64,000 nt of DNA from Austropuccinia psidii. Lineage: Eukaryota; Basidiomycota; Pucciniomycetes; Pucciniales; Sphaerophragmiaceae. The stretch's first letter is position 1. The number at the start of each line of letters is the position of its first letter. Both the position numbers and the translations under genes were made by a program. The notes below the pieces were generated by a model that did not search any database, was not told the origin of the DNA, and worked only from the letters and a program-made list of their open reading frames with translations. This document shows, piece by piece, positions 10,424 to 22,093 of this stretch. The stretch spans positions 28,704,612 to 28,768,611 of the forward strand of contig JALGQZ010000011.1 in NCBI GenBank assembly GCA_023105745.1, in the 5' to 3' direction.

Positions 10424-12500
10424 CCACAAAGCTACAAAAAATCCAGATATAGCCAACGGAAAAGGCTACGGAGAATTACCACTACCTGAGGTTGTGTCAG
10501 ATTTGGCATGTGTTGTCGCCTTGATGGCTGTTATGGAACCAGAGTATTCGCATTAGTTCCTATTCTTTATGTTTCTATATTTTCTTTTATTTTCTTTCCA
10601 AGTGCCGTTGCACATGATATGCCATCGAATTCCGTAATTGGAAAGCTTATTTTCATTATGAGCACAGTAATTATCACACAAGCAAAGACACTTTATAGTT
10701 ATTCCTGTTGAAATGCGTTCTTTTAAGTAATCCTACAGTGCATGCATTTGAGAAATCTGTTACGATGCAGAACTAAAGGTATATTGCATCAGATCTTTGT
10801 GATAACCAATTTTGGGTAGGGTAAAAGAATACGGACCTAACGGCGAAATAAAAGTAAATAACAATAATTTAAATGAACAATATCGCGACAATTAATGGCA
10901 ACAAACAACTGGAGGTATGAAGAACATCAGTTTATTGATCAGAAGCTTACACGGTAAAAGTGAGAGCTATACCTACACAGCTACAAGCAATGAATAAATA
11001 ATAAGACATAAGGGGAAAACAAGAAAAAGAGAATGGAGAAGAAGAAAACAATGAGGCTAAGGAGTGAGAAAGAGAAAGTGGATAGATAAAGGACAAGCAA
11101 AAGAACAAAATTAATTAGTGAAACAAATGGCTAGAGAAGTCGGAAGGAATGATCAAACCATTATTGATGGTCGGCTCACAACTTTAACCATTATAACAGG
11201 TCAAGGACAATGACCTGAATTAGTCACACTAGTCGCATAAGTTTTAGGATCCCAATCGGATAAGAATCCTAAAACTTGTGTCTGGTTACAAGATTTTATC
11301 TTTTATTGGGGGGCTAGGTCAGTTTTTTTGTGCTCATGCCTGAGCGTAAAAACTGCTCACAAACTAAATCCAAATTCATTGTTCGATCACCGATAAGCAG
11401 ACTCATCAGCCATCAATTGCGACATCTGACAGCTCTCCTCATGGCTTTTACAGAGAGGGCACAGGTTGTAGAGGCAAGGGATCGCGATTAGGCTTCGATG
11501 AGGTACATTACTAGGCACCGGCCAGGCTTATATAGCCTGGCCCAGAAGTGCCGCAGCCGAGAACCACGCAGCTGGAACCACAGGTCACTGCACAGGTACT
11601 ATTGGTACATGTACCTCATGTCATTGGTGGTCTGTGCCACTTTGATTATTAATCCCTATTCCTCTACCTACTTCAGCGTCACTGTGTACTCATCCTTCCT
11701 AATTTTCTATTCTATGTCCAAATGCCGAATCCATATGATTATGATCAAACATCCCCATAGCATCTCAACAAGCCTCGGGTTTGATTGAAACAATGCATTA
11801 ATCAGAACAAAGAAGACTACATCCAGTGGCCCACTTGCCACCACCACATTTCCAGGATAATTTCCAAAGCAATAATGCAAATTCAACTCAAAATCATATG
11901 GGGCCCAATGATACCCAATACTCCTGGGGGACTCCAGTCTCATTTTGACCATGACAAAACAATTCAGTTATACAAGCACGAAGGGATCATATGGGCTCAG
12001 TGGGTAGTTGATCAGAGCTCACCCATTGTGGACAAAATTGAATTACAAGTGCAATGGGTAATGTAGACTTTATAAGATGTCAAACTACACCAAAGGGTCC
12101 TGAAGCAATGAATCATGTGGGATTATCAGAAAATTTTACTATTATAAGAAACTTGGAAATTTCTGAAATTAAAAAATGTGAACAAGAGTCATCTATACAG
12201 CCAGGCACAGTCACTATGAGCAAAATGGCTACACCTGACAGAAGGTGTTGCTTTTGGGAATTAGCTTGCACCCATCCAAGACTCAGAATGGACCCTTCCT
12301 GTGAACTGAGTCAAACCCAGCATTCAAATGTTTGGTATTATTCCAAGTTATTCCAAGCCACTGGAATATTTCAGAATTTCAAAGATTTTTTTCTTTTTTT
12401 AATGGGATGGACTAGGTATAAAACATATAATAGGAAAACTGTTTCAATTTATATTTTCTTCTTAAAGAGAATATTGTCTTTGATAAAAATTTGAATCTAA
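10424..12500. other. Intergenic stretch downstream of the xylanase
   Basis: The first 300 bases include the xylanase 3' untranslated region (T-rich, about 10560-10600). Further on, 10900-11700 is richer in G+C, with a TATATAG flanked by GC-rich sequence near 11530 and a strong hairpin at 11236-11280. This could be remnant repeat or LTR material, but I recognise no family. The longest open frames (96-146 codons between 11498 and 12494) show no domain. Confidence 0.4.
11236..11280. repeat. Inverted repeat, 12-bp perfect stem
   Basis: AAGTTTTAGGAT (11239-11250) and its reverse complement (11266-11277) are separated by 15 bp. The match extends a few bases outward with one mismatch. No T-run follows, and eukaryotic genes do not use hairpin terminators of the bacterial type. 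Its role is unknown. Confidence 0.6.
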
Positions 12501-12505
12501 GAATA

Positions 12506-13268
12506 TGGTCACAGCCACTATCAGGGGTAAGGGCATTAAAACTTAAACCCACTCAAACTCACCAGACCAGAAAATCACTGTTTGTATGCACATCCAGGGT
12601 CAGAAAATCTTCTTTCTGAAACACTCATACAGTGGGACCATTCAATACAGCCTTTCAACACTTGTACAAGCTGAATTCACAAATACAGTTTTGGATTTAC
12701 AAGTCTGAAACTGTATGATAACCCAACTTCACCACACCTCTTGTGCAGACCCTATACATCCATACAAGGGATGTATTATCCAAATCAATTCAAGTCAATA
12801 TTCCTCTCAAGAAAATTCACTCTTTGGATCAAGGCTGATGGCTTCTCACATATACCAGCCCCTCTTTCTCCCCCTGGGGACTTTTCCCCACTTAATTGAT
12901 ATATTTGATTTATTATTTAATAAAAATTCCCATTCTTTATTTTGGAATATTATATTTATTGGTTCTAAGTTGGTCTTTCCATTTCCTCACCTTTTCAGTA
13001 GAGTTGTGGTGGCCATATCCTTATTAAGCCTTCTCTTCCCTTCTGACAGGTTGAAACAGTGGACTTGGACTTGTTTGTGATTGTATCTTTTATTATTTAT
13101 TTTTATTCTTATTATTGATTCTTTTCTTATTTTTAATTTAATTAGCAATACCATTCTTATTACACTCTTAAGTGTATTCAATCTTATTCCATCTGAGCCC
13201 TCCATAAGTGATTCAGTCACAATTTGTTGAGTTCCAGGCCCTCTTCACTTAGAAGAGCCCCTGTGAAA
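12506..13268 (+). repeat. 5' LTR of Ret-A
   Basis: About 763 bp; begins TGGTCACAGCC where the intact family has TGTAACAACC, and ends CCTGTGAAA where the family has CCTGTGACA. It contains the family landmarks CACATATACC, CTGGGGAC then TTTTCCCCA, and GGTTGAAACAGTGGACTTGG. It is followed by the Ret-A leader, which matches the start of the Ret-D leader. Confidence 0.88.
12892..12903 (+). promoter_or_regulatory. Putative transcript 5' end and self-primer in the Ret-A LTR
   Basis: TTAATTGATATA, perfectly complementary to 13270-13281 just outside the LTR. It lies right after a short GGGGA...TCCCC dyad and roughly 40 bp after a conserved CATATACC that could act as a TATA box. In self-primed Ty3 elements such as Tf1, the first bases of the RNA fold back onto the primer site. 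The start site here is inferred, not mapped. Confidence 0.6.
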
Positions 13269-13269
13269 T

Positions 13270-13281
13270 TATATCAATTAA
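13270..13281 (+). promoter_or_regulatory. Self-priming binding site of Ret-A
   Basis: TATATCAATTAA, one base after the LTR end. There is no TGG as in tRNA-primed elements. It is complementary over 12 bases to 12892-12903. Ret-D has the corresponding pair 48531-48543 and 48152-48164. Two positions differ between the elements, and both are compensated. Confidence 0.65.
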
Positions 13282-13678
13282 CTCACAATTGCTTCCTTCT
13301 GTTTATTAATTTATATTAATTTCCCTCATTCATCAATTATTACTTGTCATGATTTTATGATTTTATGATTTCTCATTGATTTTCATCTTTTTCAATTTAT
13401 TGATATAAAAATTGACATTTTTTCTCTTTTCTTAAATTCTTCTGGCCATTTCACTTTATTCTTAATTTTAAATCAAATCTCATTTCAATTTTTCTATCTC
13501 AATTTGGGTGTTATCAGGTTTTAATCAATTGGTATTCATTTGGATAATTGATTCAGATATCCATGATTTAATTCATTCAATTTGATTGATTGAATTTATT
13601 TTTATTCCTAAAGATGGCTGATTTATCCTTAAATTTTACTTCATTGATTGTTTGAGTTTCATTCCTCAAGGAATTGAA
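13282..13678 (+). other. Ret-A leader, first part
   Basis: Untranslated leader rich in TTGATT motifs, matching the start of the Ret-D leader (48544 onward). It is interrupted at 13679 by the foldback element. It resumes at 15217-15324 and again at 19187-19440 after a second insertion. Confidence 0.7.
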
Positions 13679-13865
13679 TCACTGCCTGAATTATTCCATT
13701 ACCAAGGTCCATGTAATGTCACATCACAAAAATTTGGTTCATTTTAAATCACATGTCTGTGTTTATCTCTTACCCATGTCATTTTTAATCAAACTATATA
13801 GATGTGATGAAATAATTTCTATTACATAAAAAGTGGAATAGTTCATTTTACATGAACCTCAGGTT

Positions 13866-14239
13866 GTTGATGTAAAATAAACTATAAGTTGATGTAAAAT
13901 GAACCATAGGTTGATGTAAAGTCAACTATGGGTTGATGTAAAATCAACCATAGGTTGATGTAAAGTCAACCATAGGTTGATGTAAAGTCAACCATAGGTT
14001 GATGTAAAGTCAACCATAGGTTGATGTAAAGTCAACCATAGGTTGATGTAAAGTCAACCATAGGTTGATGTAAAGTCAACCATAGGTTGATGTAAAATCA
14101 ACCATAGGTTGATGTAATATCAACCATAGGTTGATTTAAAATAAACCATAGGTTGATATAATATCAACCACAGGTTGATGTAAGATAAACCATAGGTTGA
14201 TGTAATATCAACCAAAGCTTGATGTATTACCAATCAAAG
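13866..14239 (+). repeat. Left 22-bp tandem array, 17 units, each a mini-hairpin
   Basis: Seventeen head-to-tail 22-bp units starting GTTGAT. The six units 13954-14085 are identical; the outer units carry substitutions, mostly at G/A and T/A positions. Across each unit junction the sequence GGTTGA-N7-TCAACC is a perfect dyad, so single strands could form a hairpin every 22 bases. Confidence 0.92.
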
Positions 14240-14323
14240 TTTGAATTAGTATATCAATTACTCATCATGATGGATCAATTTTCAATTATGGGCTATCAAT
14301 TCCCCACCATGGGTTATCACCTG

Positions 14324-14700
14324 AGAATCATGTGGAATAAATTACTAATCATGTGGAATCAATTACTAATCATGTGAAATCAATTACCCATCATGTGAAA
14401 ACAATTCCTCATCATGTTGAATAAATTTCACATCATTCAAAAAAAATTGCTCATCATGTGAAATCATTTCCTCATAATGTAAAATTGATTCCTCATCATG
14501 TGGAATCAATTTCAGGAATTAACTCCAAATGATGAGAAATTGATTCCAAATGATGTGGAAATGATTTCACATCATGAGGAATTGATTTCACATGATGAGG
14601 AATTGATTCCAAATGATGTGAAATTTATTCCACATGATGAGGAATTGATTTCACATGATGAGAATTGATTTCAAATGATGAGCAATTGATTCCACATGAT
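14324..14700. repeat. Inner inverted arrays of about 21-bp units at the palindrome centre
   Basis: Left half: about nine degenerate units containing CATCATGTGGAATCAATT. Right half: the same in reverse complement (AATTGATTCCACATGATGAG). The turn lies near 14515. The units are more diverged than those of the 22-bp array. Confidence 0.8.
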
Positions 14701-14795
14701 TCTCAGTTGATAACCCATGGTGGGGAATTGATAAGCCATAATTGAAAATTGATCCCTCATGATGAGGAATTGATATACCAATCCAAACTTTGATT

Positions 14796-15028
14796 GGTAA
14801 TACAGGAAGCTTTGGTTGATATTAAATCAACCTATGGTTAATATTATATCAACTTATTGTTAATATTACCTCAACCTATGGTTAGTATTACATTGACCTA
14901 TGGTTGATATTACATCAACCTATGCTTGATATTAAATCAACCTATGGTTGATATTACATAAACCTATCATTTATTTTGCATCAACGTATTCTTGATTTTA
15001 CATCAACCTATGGTTGATTTTACATCAA
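14796..15028 (-). repeat. Right 22-bp array, inverted and decayed
   Basis: About eleven degenerate units of the reverse-complement type (CCTATGGTTGATATTACATC), inverted partner of 13866-14239. No two neighbouring units are clearly identical, unlike the homogenised left array. Confidence 0.82.
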
Positions 15029-15324
15029 CAACCTGAGGTTCATGTAAAATGAACCATTACACTGTTTATGTAATAAAAATTATTGCATCACATCTATATG
15101 GGTTGATCAAACATCACATGGGGAATAGATAAACACAGACATGTGATTCTAAATGAACCAAAATTTTGTGATGTGACATCAAATGGACCTTGGTGATGGA
15201 ATAATGCAGGCAGTGAATTGACTTTGAAGATATTGACTGAATTCAACAAGACATAATTGATTTGATTTTGAATTTAATTGATTGACTTGGTTGATTTATT
15301 GATTGATTGAATGATTGAAGATAT

Positions 15325-18300
15325 ATTAATATTGTGGAAACTCCTCTTGTGTGGGATTAAAATAAGGCAGTTCCTGGAGCGGGAAATCACAGGTAACTTG
15401 GTTTTGAATTTCTCATAACTCCTGTAACCAAGGTTGGCAAGGGTGTATTGCCTGCCCCTCCTAAAATACTGAGCAAAATCATCCTTGGAGATCAAAAACC
15501 AAAAATAAAATTAGGAAGTAGCCTTACAGCTTCAGAAGATAAAATTAATCAGTCTCAGATCAGACCTATTCAATATATAATATGAAAAATAATGTCAGTA
15601 ATTTTGGTTGAATTTAGGATTTTAATGAAATACTTGTCTGTATAATTTTTATTTTTTAGTTAAATTGGGCTGAGTGGTTTCTTCTTGGTAATAAATTGGT
15701 TAAGATGGGTTATTTAAGGTGTTCTGGAAAAATTGATGAGTTTTAATAAAGGTAATTTTTTCAAGGTAAAGTTATGATAGAGTAAAAGAATTTTTAAAGG
15801 TTTGTTCTTTTTTTAAGAGTGGTTAATAATAAGATAAAATTGGATTTGTTAAATATAAAAGTTGAAATTCATTAATATTTGATTCTTAAAGGGATAAATT
15901 AATTATAAATCTTGGTAAAACATGTTGATTTTACTAGGTAAATTTTTTTAATAAATTAGAAACCCTAATATTGGGTACTGGATAATTCTATTTTTTAATA
16001 AAACAATTCCACTAAGCTTAGATACTTGGAACGTAAATTTACTATAATATACTGAACTACCTCCCAGGTGAGAGATGAGTATTCCTATGATTCTATTGTG
16101 CAGGGGATATAATGTGCCTGGGGGAATTTTGAAAGTTGTGGGGAGAGAGCCCCTTTATTTATACCTTTTGGGACCCCAGGGGGCCTCCATGGGAGCTGTC
16201 TTTTTCCATTTTAATTCCTCTCTATTCCATCATGTGACTTTGTTTTTGATGAGGATTTTGCTTGCACGAGTCAGGTCATTTAAGGTTTGGTGATAATTAT
16301 TTCTGTGCACAGCCTCCATTCATCACATGATGGTCTTTTGGTGGACTAATTATGATGTGATATTCTTGGATTTCCCCTTCATGCATAAGGTGATTTCATT
16401 TTGGCTGAGTATTTTTCTTGTGCACCACCTTTTTTCTGTCAAAGGATTTTCTGTTGGTGGGGAAGTATCACATGATTACTGTTGAATTTTACTTGCACAT
16501 GTCATTTGTTTTAGGCTTTGTATAAATGGCTATGTAATTTACCCAGGTGTCATGGCTTTGTTTCTTCTTTTTAAAATTTCAAGTGACGTCAGGTGATGAA
16601 TTCTTGCACTAATAGCTTTAGTGTTGCGTCAGAGATGATTTGATTTTTTTAGTTTGACACATGCTGTGCATAGTCATGTGGTTGAGATTTAAATAAGTGG
16701 CTTGACTGTATGCAGCCTGTTGTAACTAGTTTTGACTTGCATGTGGTTATAAGGGGTGTAAAGAATTTTAATAATTTTTAAGGTTTCAAGTGGGGTTACT
16801 GTGGATATAAAAGGGGTTATGCTTGTGACTGTGCTATAAATGACTTTCAGCAAGTGTAAGGTTTGACTATGAAAAAATAAGTAAAAATTACCAATCTTTT
16901 ACTTATTGTACTCTGAATGTCGTTATAATGAAGATTTATTATAATTATGGCATAAAAATAATTATATTATTAAATAAATATCATAAAGGAATAATATAAT
17001 AAATAAATATATTAATATATGAAAAACACTTTATTACTTTTACCAACAAGTAATAAAAGGCTAAAAAATAGTTTTTTATCATTAAAAAACAATTATCAAC
17101 AATAATACTAGTAATATTAAGGTTATATAACAATATAGATACTATTCCTATTAATAAAAGCATTATTACAAATTATAATAGAGAGACATTATCATAATAA
17201 GAGAAAATAACCTACTTTGAACACTTAATATAATAATTTTGAAAGACCTTACGCCAAATAATGTAAATACAACTTATTTAAGTTGTATTTAAAAATAAAA
17301 ATAAAAGAAATTACAAATATTATTGATTTTATGTGGAGATGAGATTTTTAAGAGAATTATAGCAAAGGGAGTTGAAAAATTTGAGTAATCACCTCAATAT
17401 TGATGATTAGAATAAATTTTCCTTTGGTATTTAATAATATAATAAATCTGTATATAAAGAATAAAGATTTTACCTTTTGATTTAATTGTTTTATTGTTTT
17501 TGATTCTTCTGAGGGGGAAATAGAGTAAAAAGAGCTCTATTTATAGTAAATTCCTATCTTATAGAGTCCAGTAGGCTTCTAGTAGACGTTTACTGATGTT
17601 ATCCACTGGAAATGATCAGTATTTCAAGGTTTAGTGATGATTACATCATGATCAAACCATCTTATCTCATTATTGCGCCATTATTTAGAGCTATCAATAT
17701 AACTCTAAGTTTGATGACATGATAGCCTTTAAAGAAGCCTACAATTTGTGTATTTTATTGTTATTAATCATAATGTAATAGTATTCACCAGTTTTATCAC
17801 TTATATAACTGTTGAACCTAAAATAATATTACAGTGAGTGATCATAAATGATCAATTTTAAGCTTAAGCTTTGATCATGAATAACTTTTACGTTATACAT
17901 GCTACAGCCATTCAGAGAGTTAAATCTGATAGTTTGGAATTTCCTAATTAAATTTTCAAGAGAATTTCATTACATCATTAAAACTCTATTTTTGATTCTT
18001 TTTCTTGTATCTCATCTTTTCTGTTCAAAATTCAATATTTTAAACTTCAAACCTTGATTTCAAAGGGTTTTATCTTGAATATTATGATAAATAATACATC
18101 ATTATTCACATATGAGCTAGTAGAGCCTGAATATCCACTTTTTTTAAGTTTGGATTACTTTCACATCAAAGTGGTCAACAGCCCTAGCAATTTTGTTCAA
18201 TAAATCCTTATGAGTTATAAACTTGTTTATAGCTTGTCAAATAGAGTTCATATATGTGTTCTTACATTAATTAGGTGCTAACTTTATTTTTTTGACTCTC

Positions 18301-19181
18301 TATCATGCATATTTCAAGAGATATTAGCTAAAAACAATGAATGTATGCACTGACCAAAAAAGTGCATATATTGAGCTTAATTCCTGTAGTATTGACTTTA
18401 GAGAAATGACATTATTTTCTTTATGTGTAGTTTTTCATGAGGAATACAATAGTAAAATCTATTTCACATGTTTTTTCATTGGTATCTTAGTTGAATGATA
18501 TTTTATATCTTTTTTAGGGTATTCTTACTTATTATTCAGTAATTATTGACTTTACAGATATACCATAAAAATGATATATGTGTAGTTTACCATGAGGAAT
18601 CTAATGGTGCAATTCATTTCACAATTTTACTCATTAGATTCTGAGTTAATTCTGAGTTTATGCCTATTTATCGCATTTTCAATGGTTTTAAGATAATTAT
18701 TAAGAGATTAATTATTATAAAGTTTTCTTGTGACCTTTTTGGATATGTGGTCTTATCCCGAAGGCTGAAAGGAATTCCATGTAGTTGAGCTTTGCATCAT
18801 GTATATTTTCTATGTTGAATGAAAGGTGGTTGTGTAATTCCTGTAGGTGTCATTTTCTTGCTGCATGAGTCTTGTGTGTATGGAGGGGTGTAAAGCTGGG
18901 TGGGAATGCAATTTAAATGGTGTTACCTTATTTGTTGTAAGTAATTTGATATATTGAACTTGATTTTAACATATGAAGAATGAAATTGAATAATTTATTC
19001 AAACACACACACTTCCCTTTGGTGCCTGCGCCATGGTATTATCTATTAAGTCCAGTTTCTTGCTGTAAAATTTACCTGTTGGGGTAAAATTTGACTGTAA
19101 GTCTGCAGGTGGGCTGAATGTACTGCTGTTATGGGATACTATGAGCTTGATCCTGGTTAAAAGAATGGTATGGAATACCAT
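15325..19181. other. Unresolved insertion in the Ret-A leader
   Basis: The TTGATT-rich leader stops near 15324 and resumes near 19187. GATAT occurs at both edges (15320-15324 and 19182-19186), a possible 5-bp duplication. Minus the solo LTR at 16855-18770, the insertion is about 1.9 kb, similar in size to LTRs in this window, but I find neither matching LTR termini nor coding content. It contains a segment with a TATA-like TTTATTTATACC near 16155. Confidence 0.4.
16855..18770 (-). mobile_element. Solo LTR of the Ret-B family, decayed
   Basis: Begins TGTAAGGTTTGACTATG on the plus strand, exactly like the LTRs at 19971 and 28626, and stays alignable to about 18770, where the family ending TCTCAAAGGCTCACA has become CCCGAAGGCTGAAA. 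Orientation is the same as Ret-B (minus). No clear target duplication remains (GCAAG on the left, GGAAT on the right), so it is older than Ret-B or has lost its edge. Confidence 0.85.
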
Positions 19182-19186
19182 GATAT

Positions 19187-19440
19187 TGATTTTGAATTGA
19201 ATTAATAACTTACTGAATTGATTGATTGATTGAAAGTGATTTGATACTTTCCAAGGAGCTTTCTTCATTCATAAGATTTTGAATTTGTCACTTTCACTTT
19301 TAAATATTTCACATTGGTTTAACCTCTTGATTGTTGATTGATTCCTCAATCTCATGAAGATTCTCATTTTATTTCATTTGGTAAAGCCTTATTATTATTC
19401 TCAAAGTATCATCAAGAATCATTTTACTTATTCCTCAACA
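19187..19440 (+). other. Ret-A leader, last part
   Basis: TTGATTGATT-rich untranslated sequence up to the gag start region, comparable to 48850-49300 of Ret-D. Confidence 0.65.
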
Positions 19441-19970
19441 ATTGCTGTTCAGCATAGCCCACCAGCCAACAATGAAAGATATTCTCACTCCTATAGCAAG
19501 CAACCCTCTTGACCACACACCATCAGTTTGTCAAATGAGTGGGAGTTTGAGCAGAAGACCACAAATGAAAGGAGAAGCACCCTCAAGAGGAAGAGATGTG
19601 AATTCTTGAAGATCAAGATCACTCTCTGGCTTGTTGAATGGATATCCTTTCATTTTTCAAAGGGTTAGGAGCAGATGGGAAGACAGCTGCCTTGGCAGGT
19701 GCCCCTGAAGCTTCTGAGGACCCAAATCTAGCCCTTTCTAATTCACCTCTTGTCTCTCAAGCTGAACCAAAATTTATAAAGATTAGCAAGAAGATTACTC
19801 AATGGGTGCAGAAACTCAGTCAAGCAGGTTCCCCTAGGGACAACTACAAAGCCCCAGAATTCAAGACTCCATCCATGAAGGCACCTGAATGTTTTGATGG
19901 TACTTGAGTCCATAAGTTGAGAGGATTGATCCAATCCTTCAATTAATCTTACAAAATGATCCAGAAAACC
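19441..19970 (+). pseudogene. Ret-A Gag, first part, cut by Ret-B
   Basis: Homologous to the Ret-D Gag: the segments PNLALSNSPLVSQAEP and APEFKTPSMKAPECFDGT align with PNLALSSRPLVSQTDP-like and APAFKTPSMKAPDSFDGT sequences there. It ends in AAACC, which is repeated at 40932-40936, where gag resumes. An in-frame TGA follows the FDGT codons at about 19905, and upstream codons are frameshifted. As in Ret-D, the position before VQH is ATT rather than ATG, so the initiation codon is unclear. Confidence 0.85.
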
Positions 19971-21975
19971 TGTAAGGTTTGACTATGAAACAATAAGTAA
20001 AAATTACTAATTTATTACTTATTGTACTCTGAATGTCCTTATGAATTGAATAAATAAGATTAAAAATATAATTATAATAAATAATTATTATTATTATGGC
20101 GTAAAATAATTATATTATTAAATAAATATAATAATATAATATAATAAATAAATGTATTAATATAAAATAATTAATATATTTAAAAAGCTCTTTATTATTG
20201 TTACCGAAAAATAATAAAGGCGTAAAAAATTGCTTTTTATTAATAAAAAACAATTAATAACAATAATATTACTAATATTAAAGTTATGAATTAATATAAA
20301 TACTATTTATATTAATCAAAGAATTATTAAGAGAGTAATAATAGAGAAATTATTATAATAAGAGAAAATAACCTACTTTTAACACTTAATATAATAATTT
20401 TGAAATATTTTACGCCAAAAAATATAAATACAACTTTTTCAAATTGTATTTACAATAAAAATAAAGAAAATTACAAATTATTCTGGATTTTTACGTGGAA
20501 ATGAGTTTTAGAGAGATTTTTAACAAAAACAATTAAATAAATTATTTAATCACGTCAAAATAGATGATTATAGCAAGGTGTTCTTTGGTCTTTAATAATA
20601 TAATACTTTTATATATAAAGAATAAATAAATTACCTTTGATTTAATTGATTGAATGTTTTTGATGCGTCTGAGGGGAAAATAGAGTAAAAAGAGCTCTAT
20701 TTATAGTAAATACCTCCCTCCTAGAGTCCAACAGGCTTCTAGTGGACGTGTAATGAACATATCCACTGGAATTGATCAATATTTTAAGGTTTGGAGATGA
20801 TTACATCATTATCAAACCATATTACATCATTATTACACCATTATTTAGAGTTATCACTATAACTCTAAAGTTGATGACATCAGAGGCTTGGCAGGACCCC
20901 AAATTTCGTGGATTTTATTAGTTTTAATCATAAACTAATATTATTCACCAATTTTATCACTCTTAAGACTGTTAAACTTAAATTAAGGTTACAGTGAGTG
21001 ATCATAACTGCTCAAATTAAGCTCAAACTTTGATCCTCAATACCTTTTAAGATTTACACGCTACAGCAATTCAGAGAGTAAATCCTGATAGCCTGGAATA
21101 ACCGTATTATTCTGCCAAGAGCTTTCCATTATATCATCAAAACTCTAATTTTGATGATTTTTCTTGTAACTCATCTTTTCTGCCGAAATTCAATATTTTA
21201 AACTTCAAACCTTGATTTCAGGGTGTTATACCCTGAATTTAATAATAACAATTACATCATTCTTCACGAATGAACTAGTAGAATCCAACCGTATACTTTT
21301 TTTTAAGTTTGGACCACTTTCACAACAAAGTGGTCAACAGCTCTGTTGATTTTTATCAATATTTCATCATAGGTTTTAGCCTTGTTTATAATTTGTAAAA
21401 TAAAGTTCATATCTGTGTTCTTACAGTAATTAAGTGGTAACTTTATTTTTGGTTCATCATTCTATCATGTATAGTTTAGGAGATATTAGCTATGATCCTT
21501 GAATATATGCGTTGACCAAAAAAGTGCATATATTCAGGTTAATTCCTTAAGTATTAACTTTGGGAATTGGCTTATTAATTGTTTTATGTGTGGAATTTTG
21601 TGGGGAATCTACTGGTACAACTAATCTCACATGTTGTTTCATTAGGCCTTGAGATAAATAAGGTTTTATGGTTTTTATAAGGTATTATACCTTATAATTC
21701 ATTAAATATTGACTTTACAGATATGCCATAAAAATGGTATATGTGTATTTTCCCATGGGGAATTCAATGGTACAATTCATTTTACATGTTGATTCATTGG
21801 TTTTTAAGTTAAACCAATTTTTGTACCAATTTATGGTATTTTTTGTATATTTAAGTAATTATTTTTAATGTATAATTATTCTAAGTAATATTAATATAAT
21901 TATATTGAAGGTATAATTATTCTTAGTCTTTGTTGTGACCTTATTGGGTATGTGGTCATATCTCAAAGGCTCACA
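19971..21975 (-). repeat. 3' LTR of Ret-B
   Basis: 2005 bp. On the minus strand it begins TGTGAGCCTTTGAGATATGACC (positions 21975 downward) and ends CCTTACA. Compared by eye it differs from the other LTR by scattered substitutions and a roughly 20-bp indel near 20120. Confidence 0.93.
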
Positions 21976-21987
21976 TTCCCTGCCACC
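21976..21987 (-). promoter_or_regulatory. Polypurine tract of Ret-B
   Basis: GGTGGCAGGGAA directly before the 3' LTR on the minus strand, after a run of T. Ret-C has GGTGGGAGGGAA in the same place. It would prime plus-strand DNA synthesis. Confidence 0.8.
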
Positions 21988-22093
21988 AAAAAAGATTGTA
22001 CCACAATCTGATATGTGTGATTAGGGTATCATCCACTGTCCTACCTCTTCATTAGACTTTATCAGTCTTGAAGCTCAATAATGCTTGATTTTG

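Larger units (their letters stand above)
13679..15216. mobile_element. Foldback-type element: 1.5-kb palindrome built of short repeat arrays
   Basis: The outer ends are inverted copies (TCACTGCCTG at 13679, CAGGCAGTGA ending at 15216), and the complementarity continues inward along nearly the whole length with the centre near 14515. Outside to inside, each arm has a unique segment of about 185 bp, an array of 22-bp units, a second unique segment of about 85 bp, and an array of about 21-bp units. The left 22-bp array is longer and partly homogenised; the right one is shorter and more diverged. It has no coding capacity. ATTGA occurs at 13673-13677 and 15217-15221 and may be a target duplication, one base off on the left. 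Confidence 0.85.

Noticed and set aside
12054..12494. 146-codon plus-strand frame next to Ret-A
   Set aside because: No recognisable motif, no splice or start context, composition as its surroundings.
13866..14239. Regular 22-bp repeat array considered as a CRISPR
   Set aside because: Units are directly adjacent without unique spacers, part of a palindrome, and the surroundings are eukaryotic retrotransposons.
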